A DNA stretch of 64,000 nucleotides from Megalonaias nervosa (lineage: Eukaryota; Mollusca; Bivalvia; Unionida; Unionidae), in NCBI GenBank assembly GCA_016617855.1, contig JAECUM010003726.1:1-64000 (forward strand), written 5' to 3'. Positions 55,200 through 64,000 of this stretch are shown piece by piece; within the stretch, counting starts at the first letter, position 1; each line of letters begins with the position of its first letter. Made by a program: the position numbers and the translations under genes. Below the pieces are notes generated by a model. It did not search any database. It saw nothing but the letters and a program-made list of their open reading frames with translations, and was not told the DNA's origin.

Positions 55200-55990
55200 C
55201 CAAGTCAAACAGCGAAATTTGGGGTTAAAAATGAAAGGCTACGCGAACTGATGATTTGAAGAAAGATAGTTGGGGCTTGACAGCGATATTTTTGGGAGTT
55301 GATTCCACCCACTGTACATTGGTCAGGGTGAAATCCGTTTCCGATAGTTTTGCCCAATATTTTTTTTAAGAATAGCAAGATCTTGCTGAATTTTGTTACA
55401 GTCTGAGTCATGATCAACACTGCGGTATAGTGTTGTAACGTCTGCCAATAGTCTTACTGTAAAGTGAAAGTTTTCAGGTAGGTCATTAATGTATACAAGA
55501 TGGGACCAAGAACAGGACCTTGCAGTACTCCAAATTTGACTAGTAATTCATAAGAGTCTTCTTCAAGTATTACTTACTTGCCATGTGTTAGCAGGAAAGA
55601 TTTAATTCAGCTTAGTCTTTTATTTCTGATTGCCATACTGGTGTATTTTATAAAGAAATTTTAGGTGACTTTTTTATTGAAAGGTTTTCTGAAGTCTAGG
55701 AATACAATAAAAGATCGATTTCCCTGTGAAAGGGATCTAGTTAATTCTTTGAGTAGTTGTATCAGTTGAATTTCAAATTAATTTTCTCACGGATGCATGA
55801 ACTCGTACATTTTATTATCTTTATTTACGTGCTTGCTTCATTAGGTTGGATGAAAAAGTATTGTACATGGAATGCATTTAAATGAAATGGATCTGTAGTT
55901 TGCTTCTTCACTTTTATTACATTTTTAAAGAAAGATCAAATATTTTCAATGAAAAAGTCCGTATGAAATTGACATGAACTTAAGGATTTT
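55200..55990 (-). pseudogene. LINE reverse transcriptase relic (Jockey/CR1-like)
   Basis: RT motifs in order on the minus strand: FIVFLDFRKPF (motif A, FLDF-x-KAF) near 55690, FGVLQGPVLGPILYINDL (consensus GVPQGSVLGPLLF-x-IYINDL) near 55520, and ADVTTLY near 55435 (FADDT motif, second Asp changed). A CNKIQQDLAILKK thumb-like segment follows. Frames shift repeatedly. Only the RT core is left; no endonuclease domain or tail was seen. Confidence 0.75.
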
Positions 55991-56466
55991 GGGTAGATAT
56001 CTGGAGAATAGGTACTCATTCATTTCCGAGTTGCTGAGTGCTGTTGGGTTTACTGAGTCGGGACAGTTGTATATGGGGTACCACTCCCCATATACTACTC
56101 AGGACCAGTTGTTTGGTGGAGGTCAAGATTTTCCAGTACTTTAAATATGCCATTTAAATATAGATCTATGTCTGACGTTGTTGGGCCCTTTTATATTTTT
56201 AGAATATGTGAATCTCCCTCATAATTTGATGTAAGAAATTTTTGTGAAGCAACGTTTGACAGATCTGACTCAACATCAAAGGTGTGGTTGGTGGAACGAG
56301 TGATTGAAACAGCTTGTTTCAAGTGTCTGTGGCTTCTTTCGTGCAGCAACACCTGAGAATCTTGGCAAGAATTTTCATTTCTTACGGAAATAAACAAACT
56401 TAATGAATAATACAACATACCTCTCTCAACATCAATTTTGTAACTAAAAAACACTCGTTTTCGATA

Positions 56467-56511
56467 CATACATACATACATACATACATACATACATACA
56501 TACATACATTT
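56467..56511. repeat. (CATA)n microsatellite
   Basis: About 11 CATA units. Confidence 0.93.
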
Positions 56512-56842
56512 AATTTGCATTGTTTGCTAGTTTTTTATTTTGCTTTATTTCATGATATGCTGTGGGTTATATACATTGTATTTTTGTAGCTTACCTTGTC
56601 TAGAATTAGTGACATTTTTGTAAATAACGTTGTTTACCTTTTTCTGACTGAAGGATAAATATTAGGATAATTATTTTGGTCTGAGTCAAGAACATTGTGT
56701 TTACCATGTTCTTTGTTATAATTTTAGTAACAGACCTTCTAATTATAACTAAGATTTTATCTTGTAAACATTTGGAACCTTTTAGAATGAAATTTTCCAT
56801 TAGGTAATAGCTCTTTTTGGAAAATGCTATTTGTGGCCGAGG

Positions 56843-57094
56843 AGCAGCAGGGAGGGTGGATCCTACAAAGTTTTCAATTAGAGATTTAGCTGAAAACTAA
56901 AAGTTTCCTACGGAGACAAAAATGCAAACGTCAATAACGTCAAAACCGAAATTTCTAACCAATCCGAAACTTTTCCAATCAGGTTAGCTTATTTCGGTTT
57001 CTTCGTTTTTGATTTTTCTGTTTTTGTTTTTTATCGCGTGTTTTTTGTTTACTTGCTCGCTCACTCATTCTTTGTCGTCACCCTCCCTGCTGCT
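56843..57094. repeat. Left TIR of E4
   Basis: 252 bp. It starts AGCAGCAGGGAGGGT and ends ACCCTCCCTGCTGCT, so each TIR is also bounded by a 15-bp inverted repeat. Confidence 0.9.
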
Positions 57095-57133
57095 GTGTGG
57101 GTGTAGCGTAATTAAATCATTATTATATCAATA

Positions 57134-57654
57134 ATGGAATCTCATACAGTTAAACTAGCTCGACAGCGACTAGAGGCAATTAAGATTCTGTCACGCAACA
57201 ATTACAAGAGCGTCAGGAGTCTCAGATGGAATTCACAGAGGGTACAGAACGGTTATTTAAACCAATTGTCGAACCAACAAAAAAAATTAATAAAGCAACT
57301 GAAGCAACACAAAAAGCTCTTGAAACATTGACTGCTGATATTGCAGGGCGTCTTCAACCTTCTCATCCACCACCTGAAGATCAGCCACGAACCCCCGCCA
57401 AAACCAAGAATTAACATCATAGATAAATTCACACCTGAAGGTATTGCCGCTATCAGAGATCGAGATCAATTATTTGATATTGCCGCGTTTGGATATTATA
57501 ATAGAGATAATTATGTAAAACCCGAACATATAAAAATATGAGACCTGCCGATTGGATTAGGGATGTATATCGCGTCGCCGTTGATATTCCGCAAATCAGA
57601 GCTGCGGAAGATATTAATGATTTTGAAATTTTTAACCAGGCAGTAAGCGAGTAA
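57134..57654 (+). pseudogene. Coiled-coil virion-type protein (E4), several frameshifts
   Basis: MESHTVKLARQRLEAIK and then, in other frames, KATEATQKALETLTADIAG, a Pro-rich linker (QPSHPPPEDQPRTP), DKFTPEGIAAIRDRDQLFDI and FGYYNRDNYVKPEHI. This layout, helical repeat, Pro linker and a compact end, is that of the first gene of many Polintons. The function is unknown. Confidence 0.5.
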
Positions 57655-57710
57655 ATAGAACAAGTAAGACAAGAAAAAAAATAAAAAAATAAAAAAAAAA
57701 TGAAGAAGGA

Positions 57711-58076
57711 ATGAAGTCTAAACTTAAAGAGGTTGAACGAGCAAGGAAACAAAAAGAAAAAGAAGATCTGGAATATGAAGAAATTAGACGAAGGAGTGAA
57801 TCACGTTCACCAAATAAGAAAGAAACAACTGCAAGTGGTCTGAGCAATTGGGTCACTCAAGGAACTGGTCTTATTACTTCATGTCCCAATAATGTACTTG
57901 CCGATGTTGAACGATTAGAATTCCTCATTGGAGGAAAACGATCTGGTAATAATATCCCAGAAATCATTAATGAAGCAGCTGATATTTGTCAGAGATTATT
58001 TACAGGCGGTATCATGGATATTAATGTTTATCGATCCCTCACTGATGAAATCGCCAATGATTACCACAGTGATTAA
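57711..58076 (+). CDS. Conserved Polinton accessory protein (E4)
   Basis: 121 residues. The N-terminal half is highly charged (ERARKQKEKEDLEYEE, then RRRSESRSP). The C-terminal GGKRSGNNIPEIINEAADIC and YRSLTDEIAND match the end of the E2 protein at 20175-20728. It may be the C-terminal part of a longer protein with the preceding frames. Function unknown. Confidence 0.52.
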   Translation: MKSKLKEVERARKQKEKEDLEYEEIRRRSESRSPNKKETTASGLSNWVTQGTGLITSCPNNVLADVERLEFLIGGKRSGNNIPEIINEAADICQRLFTGGIMDINVYRSLTDEIANDYHSD

Positions 58077-58129
58077 CGGTATACAATTAGATCAGTGACA
58101 AGAAAATAAGATGATTATACATAATACTC

Positions 58130-58574
58130 ATCGTGGACCGATCATGGTCAGGGTGATAAATTCGCGATTACCTACATATAAAGCGTTCTACGGAGATGGA
58201 CTTTTAGTGATGTTGTTCAGGGTATATTTAGAAGGATAGCCCCAAAAGCAATACCGATTGCAAAGCAACTGGGAATGAAAGCTATTGACGTTGTTCGTGA
58301 AAAAGGTATTGGTGTTGTTGGTGATGTTGCCGGTAAAGCATTCTCGGCAATCAAGGATAGACTAGCACGATTAATACGACGAAAACCTCAACCAGTAAAA
58401 CCTCAGCCAGTAAAATTACCCAGCACAGAAGTTATGCATACAAATGTCAGCAAAATAATAAATCAAGCTGCGAATCAAAAACTAGCAGAATTGGCTGGTG
58501 TACCCCTATCAGAAAAAGAAAACAATATAACTGCTAGTCTGATAGCAGGAAGCGGTCTTCGTGTTAGACGATAA
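58130..58574 (+). pseudogene. pVI-like capsid-associated protein (E4)
   Basis: A short N-terminal frame ends in a Gly-rich segment (YGDGL). After a shift near 58200 the rest has KAIDVVREKGIGVVGDVAGK, a basic ARLIRRKPQPVKPQPVKL linker and a C-terminal AGSGLRVRR. Position before the MCP and the amphipathic layout resemble pVI-like proteins. Confidence 0.5.
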
Positions 58575-58587
58575 CAAATATAATAAA

Positions 58588-59927
58588 ATGTTCAAGCGTG
58601 CATCTGATCCCGCACTCGACATGGACGCACCAATTCTCAAAGATGAATCGATACGTGATTATAAGTATTATTCTTATGACACACGACAGCCAAATCAGCG
58701 TGGAAGAATCGAATTACAAGTTCAGGATACAAGTAGATATTTCTTACCCGCTGAAGCATTTATTGAAGTAGAAGGTGAAATTTTACGAACAGATGATACT
58801 GAATATGGAGCTGATGTTAGGGTTGGTTTTGTTAAAAATGGCATTATGGCGTTGTTCGACAGCGCCATATACATGATTGACGGAAGAAATATTGAATCGA
58901 TTCAGAAAGACGTCGACGTTGCAACGACGATACTTGGCCTTGCAAGATACAGCGATGATTATTCAAGATCAGCTGGTCCGTTAATGATGTTTGTAAAGGA
59001 TACTTCTGATCATCCTGATAACAGACCATATAATATAAGACGACCAAGAAACATTGCCGACGCTGCTGACGCTGATGTGTGGCCGGTGGTTCATGGTGCT
59101 AATCCAGAATTCAACTTTGGATTCACATCACGTTGATGAATGCTGAAAGATGGAAGTAGAAGATTTTCATGTGCAATTCCACTGTCACATATCTTTGGAT
59201 TTTGCAGAAATGTCAGAAAGGTTATTTTCGGGGCCAAGCATACAGTTGTACTTGTAAGAAAAGCTACCGACGATGATGCAATTTGGCGCCCTGTCGGTGA
59301 TGCTGGTAAAGTAATACTGACAAAACTTTCTTTGTGGATGCCAACAATGACTCCATCGATCGTTAAAGAACAACGGTTACATTCTTTTATGGACAGCGGC
59401 GGTAAATCAACATTGTCATGGTTGCCAATGACATTAATGGTTTATTTACATGGCAGATTGCATCACAGCAGGGTGTTTCTGCGCCGCGTTATATATTTTT
59501 TGCTTTCCAAGATGCTGCACGAGTAAACTCACAAACACGAAGTATAATGATATTTGACAAACTTGGTTTTACCGAAGTTTCACTGAGGATAAATGGACAT
59601 CAAGAACCAGCTGAGGATATAGTAGTAAATTTTGAAATTAATTATGTTGCACGTGCATATGATCGTTTGATGACATTCATGGGACGTGATCAAAATATTG
59701 ATTCTGGTCTACAAATATCACAACTAGATTTTACAACGCTGTATCCAATCTATTATTTCTCACTGGATCATTTGGATTTAGTTAGGCAATCTGTCGTTGA
59801 TATACACTTTCGAGCTCGTGTGGCAAGTGTGGCAAGAGGAGCTATTGCTGATTACAGAGCAATCGCTGTTATACTCTCAGATAAAACAATGTTGCTTGAA
59901 GGTGTTGGTGGACGAGAGAGTCATTGA
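58588..59927 (+). pseudogene. Major capsid protein (double jelly-roll, E4)
   Basis: The start is taken at MFKRASDPALDMDAP; the upstream frame overlaps the previous gene. YFLPAEAFIEVEGEIL, RYSDDYSRS, then two adjacent stops near 59134-59139, then IPLSHIFGFC, LTKLSLWMPTMTPSI, a shift near 59410, FTWQIASQQGVSAPRYIFFA and LYPIYYFSLD. All stretches align in order with the E2 MCP. At about 446 codons it is shorter because it lacks the Ala-rich insertion. Confidence 0.78.
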
Positions 59928-59971
59928 TACTCCAGTCGAAAACATGTAATTAAATAGCTCATGACATTATA

Positions 59972-60346
59972 ATGTCATATCATCACGTTAATGTTACTCT
60001 GACTCCTCATCAGATTAAAAAGCTACAATCAGAATCGAAAAAGAATTCGGGAATGAAAATATTACTGAAACGAGGACAGATCTCAGGTGGTCCAAATAAA
60101 CTATCACTGACTGAACGTCAACTCAGGCACTTCAATGACGCCAAACGGTCAAAGACCGGCGTACGACTTGATTTGTCTGCGGGTGCCATTAGCGATATTG
60201 CTAAGATGGGTGGTATATTTCCACTTCTCGCAGCTATACCAGCGTTGACAGCCGCTGAAGCTCCAGCTGTTGCAAAAGCAGCTGCACTTGGTGCTGTTGG
60301 AACTGCCGCTGGAATGGCATTAAAGAAAGCAACAGGAAAAAAATAA
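59972..60346 (+). CDS. Conserved core-like Polinton protein (E4)
   Basis: 124 residues, intact. Two similar halves, TLTPHQIKKLQSESKKNSG and SLTERQLRHFNDAKRSKTG, are each followed by a beta-like segment. A hydrophobic Gly/Ala/Leu stretch (GGIFPLLAAIPALTAAEA) and a GKK end follow. This duplicated layout is typical of the small protein after the MCP in Polintons. E2 has a broken homologue (23524-23922). Role inferred: core or membrane-active virion protein. Confidence 0.62.
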   Translation: MSYHHVNVTLTPHQIKKLQSESKKNSGMKILLKRGQISGGPNKLSLTERQLRHFNDAKRSKTGVRLDLSAGAISDIAKMGGIFPLLAAIPALTAAEAPAVAKAAALGAVGTAAGMALKKATGKK

Positions 60347-60459
60347 AAACTTCCAAAAAAAGGGAAATGTCTAAGACTACCAGGAACTGCTTATTCACGG
60401 TACGGAAAAGGTCTAAGACTTCCCGGGACACTTCGTTAAACGCAAAGCGTCTCCTTCCC

Positions 60460-60693
60460 ATGTCCAATTTTGATTTACTTGATGCTGCTGAACGATTAAA
60501 TATCAAAAACTTCAGAGGTGTTTTCATGCGTGATCAATTACCAAAACAACCAAATCGTGTTGAGACTGTAATTGTTTATTTCGGTTCGTATGGGTTGGCA
60601 CCACCGAAGGAATTTTTTTTTTTTAATATGTCAACACTGGAATGCATAACATTCCGCCAATATAGTATTCAACATTACCAACACAGACAATAA
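60460..60693 (+). pseudogene. Adenain-like protease, internally deleted (E4)
   Basis: MSNFDLLDAAERLNI and NFRGVFMRDQLPK match the N-terminus of the E2 protease (LSNFDILDKL). VETVIVYFGSYGLAPPKEF then jumps directly to the acidic-residue segment, so the GTHW-type His part is missing. No Cys segment. Non-functional. Confidence 0.6.
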
Positions 60694-60833
60694 ACATTAC
60701 CAACACAGACAATAACTGATCTGCCAATATGTGGCCGTGAATCACTCGCTGTACTCGATGCTATTTCAAAATCTTCCGATGCACTTCATAAAGTTGTAAA
60801 TGTGTACACGAGTTCTGTTTTAAATAATCACTA
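60674..60833 (+). other. Tandem 21-bp duplication and short ORF tail
   Basis: ACATTACCAACACAGACAAT occurs twice in tandem around 60674-60713, followed by a 40-residue open segment (DLPICGRESLAVLDAISK). It may be the tail of a further small gene. Confidence 0.4.
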
Positions 60834-60841
60834 ATCGTATA

Positions 60842-61580
60842 ATGGTTGATATTTATGGAAGATCATCTATCAAAGACAAGAAGAAAGAAAATATCGATTT
60901 GTCGAAATTCGCTACAAAAGATGAACTCGCCAAGATTATCGATTTATCGGGCGTTGACAGAGATGTTGTCGTTTTTCAGGATAGATATGGTGTTTTAAAG
61001 ACGAGTAATATTAAGTGGATCGACATAATTCGAAGAGTTCTCTGTGCTACCACGGATAATAATATTCCAGTATTTACTGACGGCGGTAGAATCAGAAACT
61101 CAAATGTATCAATCGCAACTATCAGAAATGAAATTACAAAAAGTGCTGCTGATCGTTTACGATCCACCGATGATACCATGACAACATGAATGGAAATATA
61201 ATCGTTGTTTTAAGAGAACCAACAAGCGATGAAGATGCCGCAACAAAGAAATATGTGGATGACAAAGATACTACAATCGATGACAAATTAAATACACTAC
61301 GAGCCGAGTATGACGTTCATTCAAGTTCGTTTATAACTATTCGTAGAAATTTTCAAAAACTTAATAAAATCGCAGATGATTTCTTTGGAAGTCCAATGGT
61401 TGTTGACACAAAACTCTCTGAAATTAACACAAAATTAGAAGATATTGTCAGTGGATTTCCTGATAATTTTTTAAAAAAAACCCTAATCTGATTAAAATTC
61501 CTCACAAACAGATTAACAATATCGTATACACGGTATCATCAGGATCATCAACATGGTCACAGCAAAATAACACTATCAAA
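60842..61580 (+). pseudogene. Fibre-like protein (E4), stop, frameshift and truncated by deletion
   Basis: The N-terminal part (MVDIYGRSSIKDKKKENIDL, then DRDVVVFQDRYGVLKTSNI) is the region missing at the window edge in E1. A TGA at 61187-61189 precedes MNGNIIVV, PTSDEDAATKKYVDD and DDFFGSPMVVDTKLSEI, which align with E1 1-714. A shift in an A-run near 61480 precedes the remaining C-terminal sequence, which ends abruptly at the deletion junction. Confidence 0.66.
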
Positions 61581-61589
61581 CATACTGCT

Positions 61590-62129
61590 CAGGAAGTGTT
61601 CGATTAAATCGTTCAACGATTGCCTGATCGCGATGAATTGCGGTGTGTCCTCGTCGGATTTTGACTTTATGTTCTTTTCATCAGAGATGATACTGTACCA
61701 AGAAATTCTTTGCCATGATCAACCTGTAGTAGCTGTGACCATCGTAGACCACCGCGTTAATAAATTCGTTCAAAAGCAGATGCAACTTCAGCTGCTGTTT
61801 TTTGTTGATAATGGTTCTGCTTCTTTATATCTACTTGCAACGTCAACGACGGTTAACGCGTATTTGTATGTGCGTGATTGACGTCTACGTGTTTTAATAG
61901 TATCATGAGGTAAAAACAAAATATCTGCTTGATGAACTTCATTGGGAGTACTGACATCAAAATGTGCGTACTGAATTTTTTTAGGCGATGGTAGATAAAT
62001 TTGCCATATTGCCTGTCGTGCTAACCAATTCGCAGCAACAGAACGTGTAACATTTGCTGCATCAGCAAGTTTACCAATCGCTGCTTTACCCCTCCAATAT
62101 CCTCTTGGACTATAATAAATCGATTCCAT
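61590..62129 (-). pseudogene. Integrase N-terminal part (E4)
   Basis: MESIYYSPRGYWRGKAAIGK, HQADILFLPHDTIKT and YALTVVDVASRYKEAEPL align with E1 8884-9723. A shift near 61800 and a further break follow. The sequence runs to the ERFNRTL region near 61600, where the internal deletion removes the C-terminal domain. The first Asp is present; integrase activity is not expected. Confidence 0.75.
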
Positions 62130-62164
62130 TACAATATTTAGGTATGATTAATTACCGGCTCCTA

Positions 62165-62653
62165 GCATTAGTTTACCTTTCTTTGCTGATTTTACTAAGA
62201 AGCTAGCAAGTTTATCTCTGAGAGATTTATTTTTTATGGAATTTAAAAAGTGAATAAACTTCACATCTGCAATATGTCGTTGTTGTAAATCTTTATTTTT
62301 ATATGCAACATCATGAATATGACACGCTTGATCAATCGCATTTATTGGATACTCTCCGGGTCTTGGTTGGTCTCGTTCGTCAAGTTGGATATCAAGTCGG
62401 GTTCCAGGACCACAATAATTATATCCAGGAAGATGTTTTCTCCTGGGTATTTAGCCCATGGAGTTCCTGGTAATTTTCCCAGTGAAGCAGCGATATCACA
62501 ACCTGTCTTCGTACGAGACGAAATAAATTTGTATTTGCTTGTACCACATTTCACACACTTGCCTGCAAGTGCACGTTTTTTATTTTTTGTTGTTATTGTT
62601 GTTAATCCACTGGTTGGGGTGGATGCTCTGCATTGAACACAATATAAATTCAT
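62165..62653 (-). pseudogene. Zinc-ribbon + PLA2 protein (E4), frameshift
   Basis: CVQC and CVKC zinc ribbon, KLPGTPWAKYPG, then a shift near 62440. The PLA2 core (YNYCGPGT, HIHDVAY) lies in the other frame. The C-terminal tail KKGKLMLGAGN is intact here and shows where the E1 copy lost its end. Divergent from the ATPase with 23 nt between starts. Confidence 0.72.
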
Positions 62654-62676
62654 ATTATTTATTATATTTGTACAAC

Positions 62677-63351
62677 ATGGATGTCATTGACTTCTCAGCG
62701 ACAAGAAAGCAAGATCCATTCAAGCATCATGCAGCGTTACCAAATTCAAACAGAGCAATTATAATAGGTCTATCTGGGTTTGGTAAGACGCAATTATTGC
62801 TTAATCTAATAATGAGATGGTTAAAGTGGGATAAGTTGTATTTGGTTGCGCCACCCGTAGATGATCAGCGATGCTACGATGTGCTTTAAGATTTTAATGA
62901 AGAAGCGAAGTCGTTGGATGAAGATGAAGATGATAATGATATTGTTGATTTTATCACCGATATTGATGAGGCTCCATCTGTGGATGATCTCGATGGACGT
63001 ATTAATAATATCGTAGTATATGATGATGTAATGCTGGACAAACAATCAAATCCAGCTCGGATATTTTCCCGAGGCAGACACAAAAACACTGATATTATAT
63101 ATGTTACTCAGCCATATACACAAATACCTAAAGTGATCAGAGATAACTGCAATCTTCTGGTTGTGTTTATTGGAGTCGATAAACATACTCTGCGAAACAT
63201 TCATCAGACTTGGTGTTCAGGGGATATGGATATGATTAACTTCAAAAATTTCTTCTCAAAAGCGCAAGCTACCCCACACGGATTTATGACGATAAATTTA
63301 CACGATCCTCGTTCGCGATATCGTATAGGTCTCGATAAAATTTTTGACTGA
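62677..63351 (+). pseudogene. A32/FtsK-like packaging ATPase with one stop (E4)
   Basis: MDVIDFSATRKQDPFKHH, Walker A-like GLSGFGKTQ and Walker B VVYDDVML are present, then YTQIPKVIRDNCN. A single TAA at 62887-62889 (AAA in E1) interrupts an otherwise continuous frame. It ends just before the right TIR. Confidence 0.83.
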
Positions 63352-63359
63352 AAAACACT

Positions 63360-63606
63360 GCAGCAAGGAGGGTGACGACAAAGAATGAGTGAGCAAGCAA
63401 GTAAACAAAACACGCCATAAAAAACAAAAAAGAAAAATCAAAAACGAAGTAACCGAAATAAGCTAACCTGATTGGAAAAGTTTCGGGTTGGTTAGAAATT
63501 TCGGTTCTGACGTTATTGACGTTTGTATTTTTGTCTCCGTAGGAAACTTTAGTTTTCAGCTAAATCTCTAATTGAAAACTTTGTAGGATCCACCCTCCCT
63601 GCTGCT
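63360..63606. repeat. Right TIR of E4
   Basis: Inverted partner of 56843-57094, with a handful of substitutions. Confidence 0.9.
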
Positions 63607-63611
63607 CGAGG

Positions 63612-64000
63612 TCATGTAGAGGAGTATAAAATCTTGTTTATTGGAAGAATTATTTATTCCTGCAATAGCATCTGAAGCATAAATTAGTCTTATTGTTGTG
63701 TCCAGTATTTCATTTGGGCTAGAATTTATTTATTCAGATTATTTATTCACTGGAAATACAAAGTGCTCATCTAAAATAATATGCTTGAAAGTAGAGACTT
63801 GGATTTGTTGTGAAATTCAAAAAAAGGATATATTCTTCGATGTTATTGTGATTCAACAAAGGACTGTTCAGGACTTCACAGGCTCATCAACACTTCCAGC
63901 ATTGGATTTATTTTGAAATACCACTAAAGATTATTCAGAACTTGAATCATAAGGACTTGTGTTTGAAATTCTAGAATTATTTAGGATTTAATCAGCAATA
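63612..64000. other. Host flank right of E4
   Basis: No supported feature. Confidence 0.5.

Larger units (their letters stand above)
56843..63606. mobile_element. E4: internally deleted Polinton-like element, same family as E1
   Basis: Both ends begin AGCAGCAGGGAGGGTGGATC, with CGAGG at 56838-56842 and 63607-63611 as a 5-bp target duplication. The 6.76-kb interior keeps coiled-coil, accessory, pVI-like, MCP, core-like, protease (deleted), fibre, integrase (truncated), PLA2 and ATPase genes. E1 genes from the membrane protein to the integrase 3' half are absent. The junction is near 61583-61593, where fibre sequence joins integrase sequence directly. Non-autonomous. Confidence 0.92.

Overview
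The window is animal nuclear DNA, most likely from a mollusc and plausibly a bivalve. It is AT-rich and full of (TA)n, (CA)n and minisatellite arrays. It holds three copies of one tRNA-derived SINE that starts GGGGCCCCGAGTGGCCGAG and ends in an ATGGCGTTAAACCC-type tail plus (AAC)n. It also holds a Penelope-like relic, a LINE reverse-transcriptase relic, and spliced exons of one host gene. The host group is an inference from SINE style and repeat content.

Most of the window is four Polinton/Maverick-like elements, which are virus-like DNA transposons that encode capsid proteins. E1 (1-11103) is cut by the left window edge. It carries a fibre-like protein, a two-helix membrane protein, a minor capsid protein, an HNH endonuclease, a divergent family-B-like DNA polymerase running into an SF1 helicase with a C-terminal HNH domain, an integrase, a zinc-ribbon phospholipase A2 and a packaging ATPase. 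E2 (14902-32447, TTATA target duplication) is nearly full length. It has a fibre/membrane block on the minus strand, then ATPase, coiled-coil proteins, minor and major capsid proteins, core-like proteins, adenain-like protease, zinc ribbon, PLA2, chromodomain integrase, HNH endonuclease and canonical protein-primed PolB. Each of its terminal inverted repeats (TIRs) carries a small NUMOD1-like ORF. E3 (40978-52001, CATATT duplication) is a decayed minus-strand element with PolB, chromodomain integrase, minor capsid, F54H12.2-like capsid and protease remnants. E4 (56843-63606, CGAGG duplication) is an internally deleted relative of E1. It keeps the capsid half and the integrase/PLA2/ATPase end but has lost minor capsid, polymerase and helicase.

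E1 and E4 are one family, with ends starting AGCAGCAG and an integrase without a visible chromodomain. Together they imply a complete gene order: coiled-coil, pVI-like, MCP, core-like, protease, fibre, membrane protein, minor capsid, endonuclease, Pol-helicase, integrase, PLA2, ATPase. E2 and E3 belong to two other families with chromodomain integrases and ordinary PolB. Almost every element gene has frameshifts or stops, so these look like fossils; a few ORFs remain open (E1 endonuclease, E2 ATPase, E2 TIR ORFs).

The host gene is a TLCD4-like (TMEM56, TLC domain) gene on the minus strand. Four coding exons were found at 52206-52264, 39770-39864, 37208-37281 and 33842-34130, with correct splice sites and phases. 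E3 and two SINEs lie in its 12.3-kb intron, and a third SINE is nested inside E3. The stretches 11104-14901, 32453-33841 and 52265-56837 are otherwise non-coding, with tandem repeats and retroelement relics.
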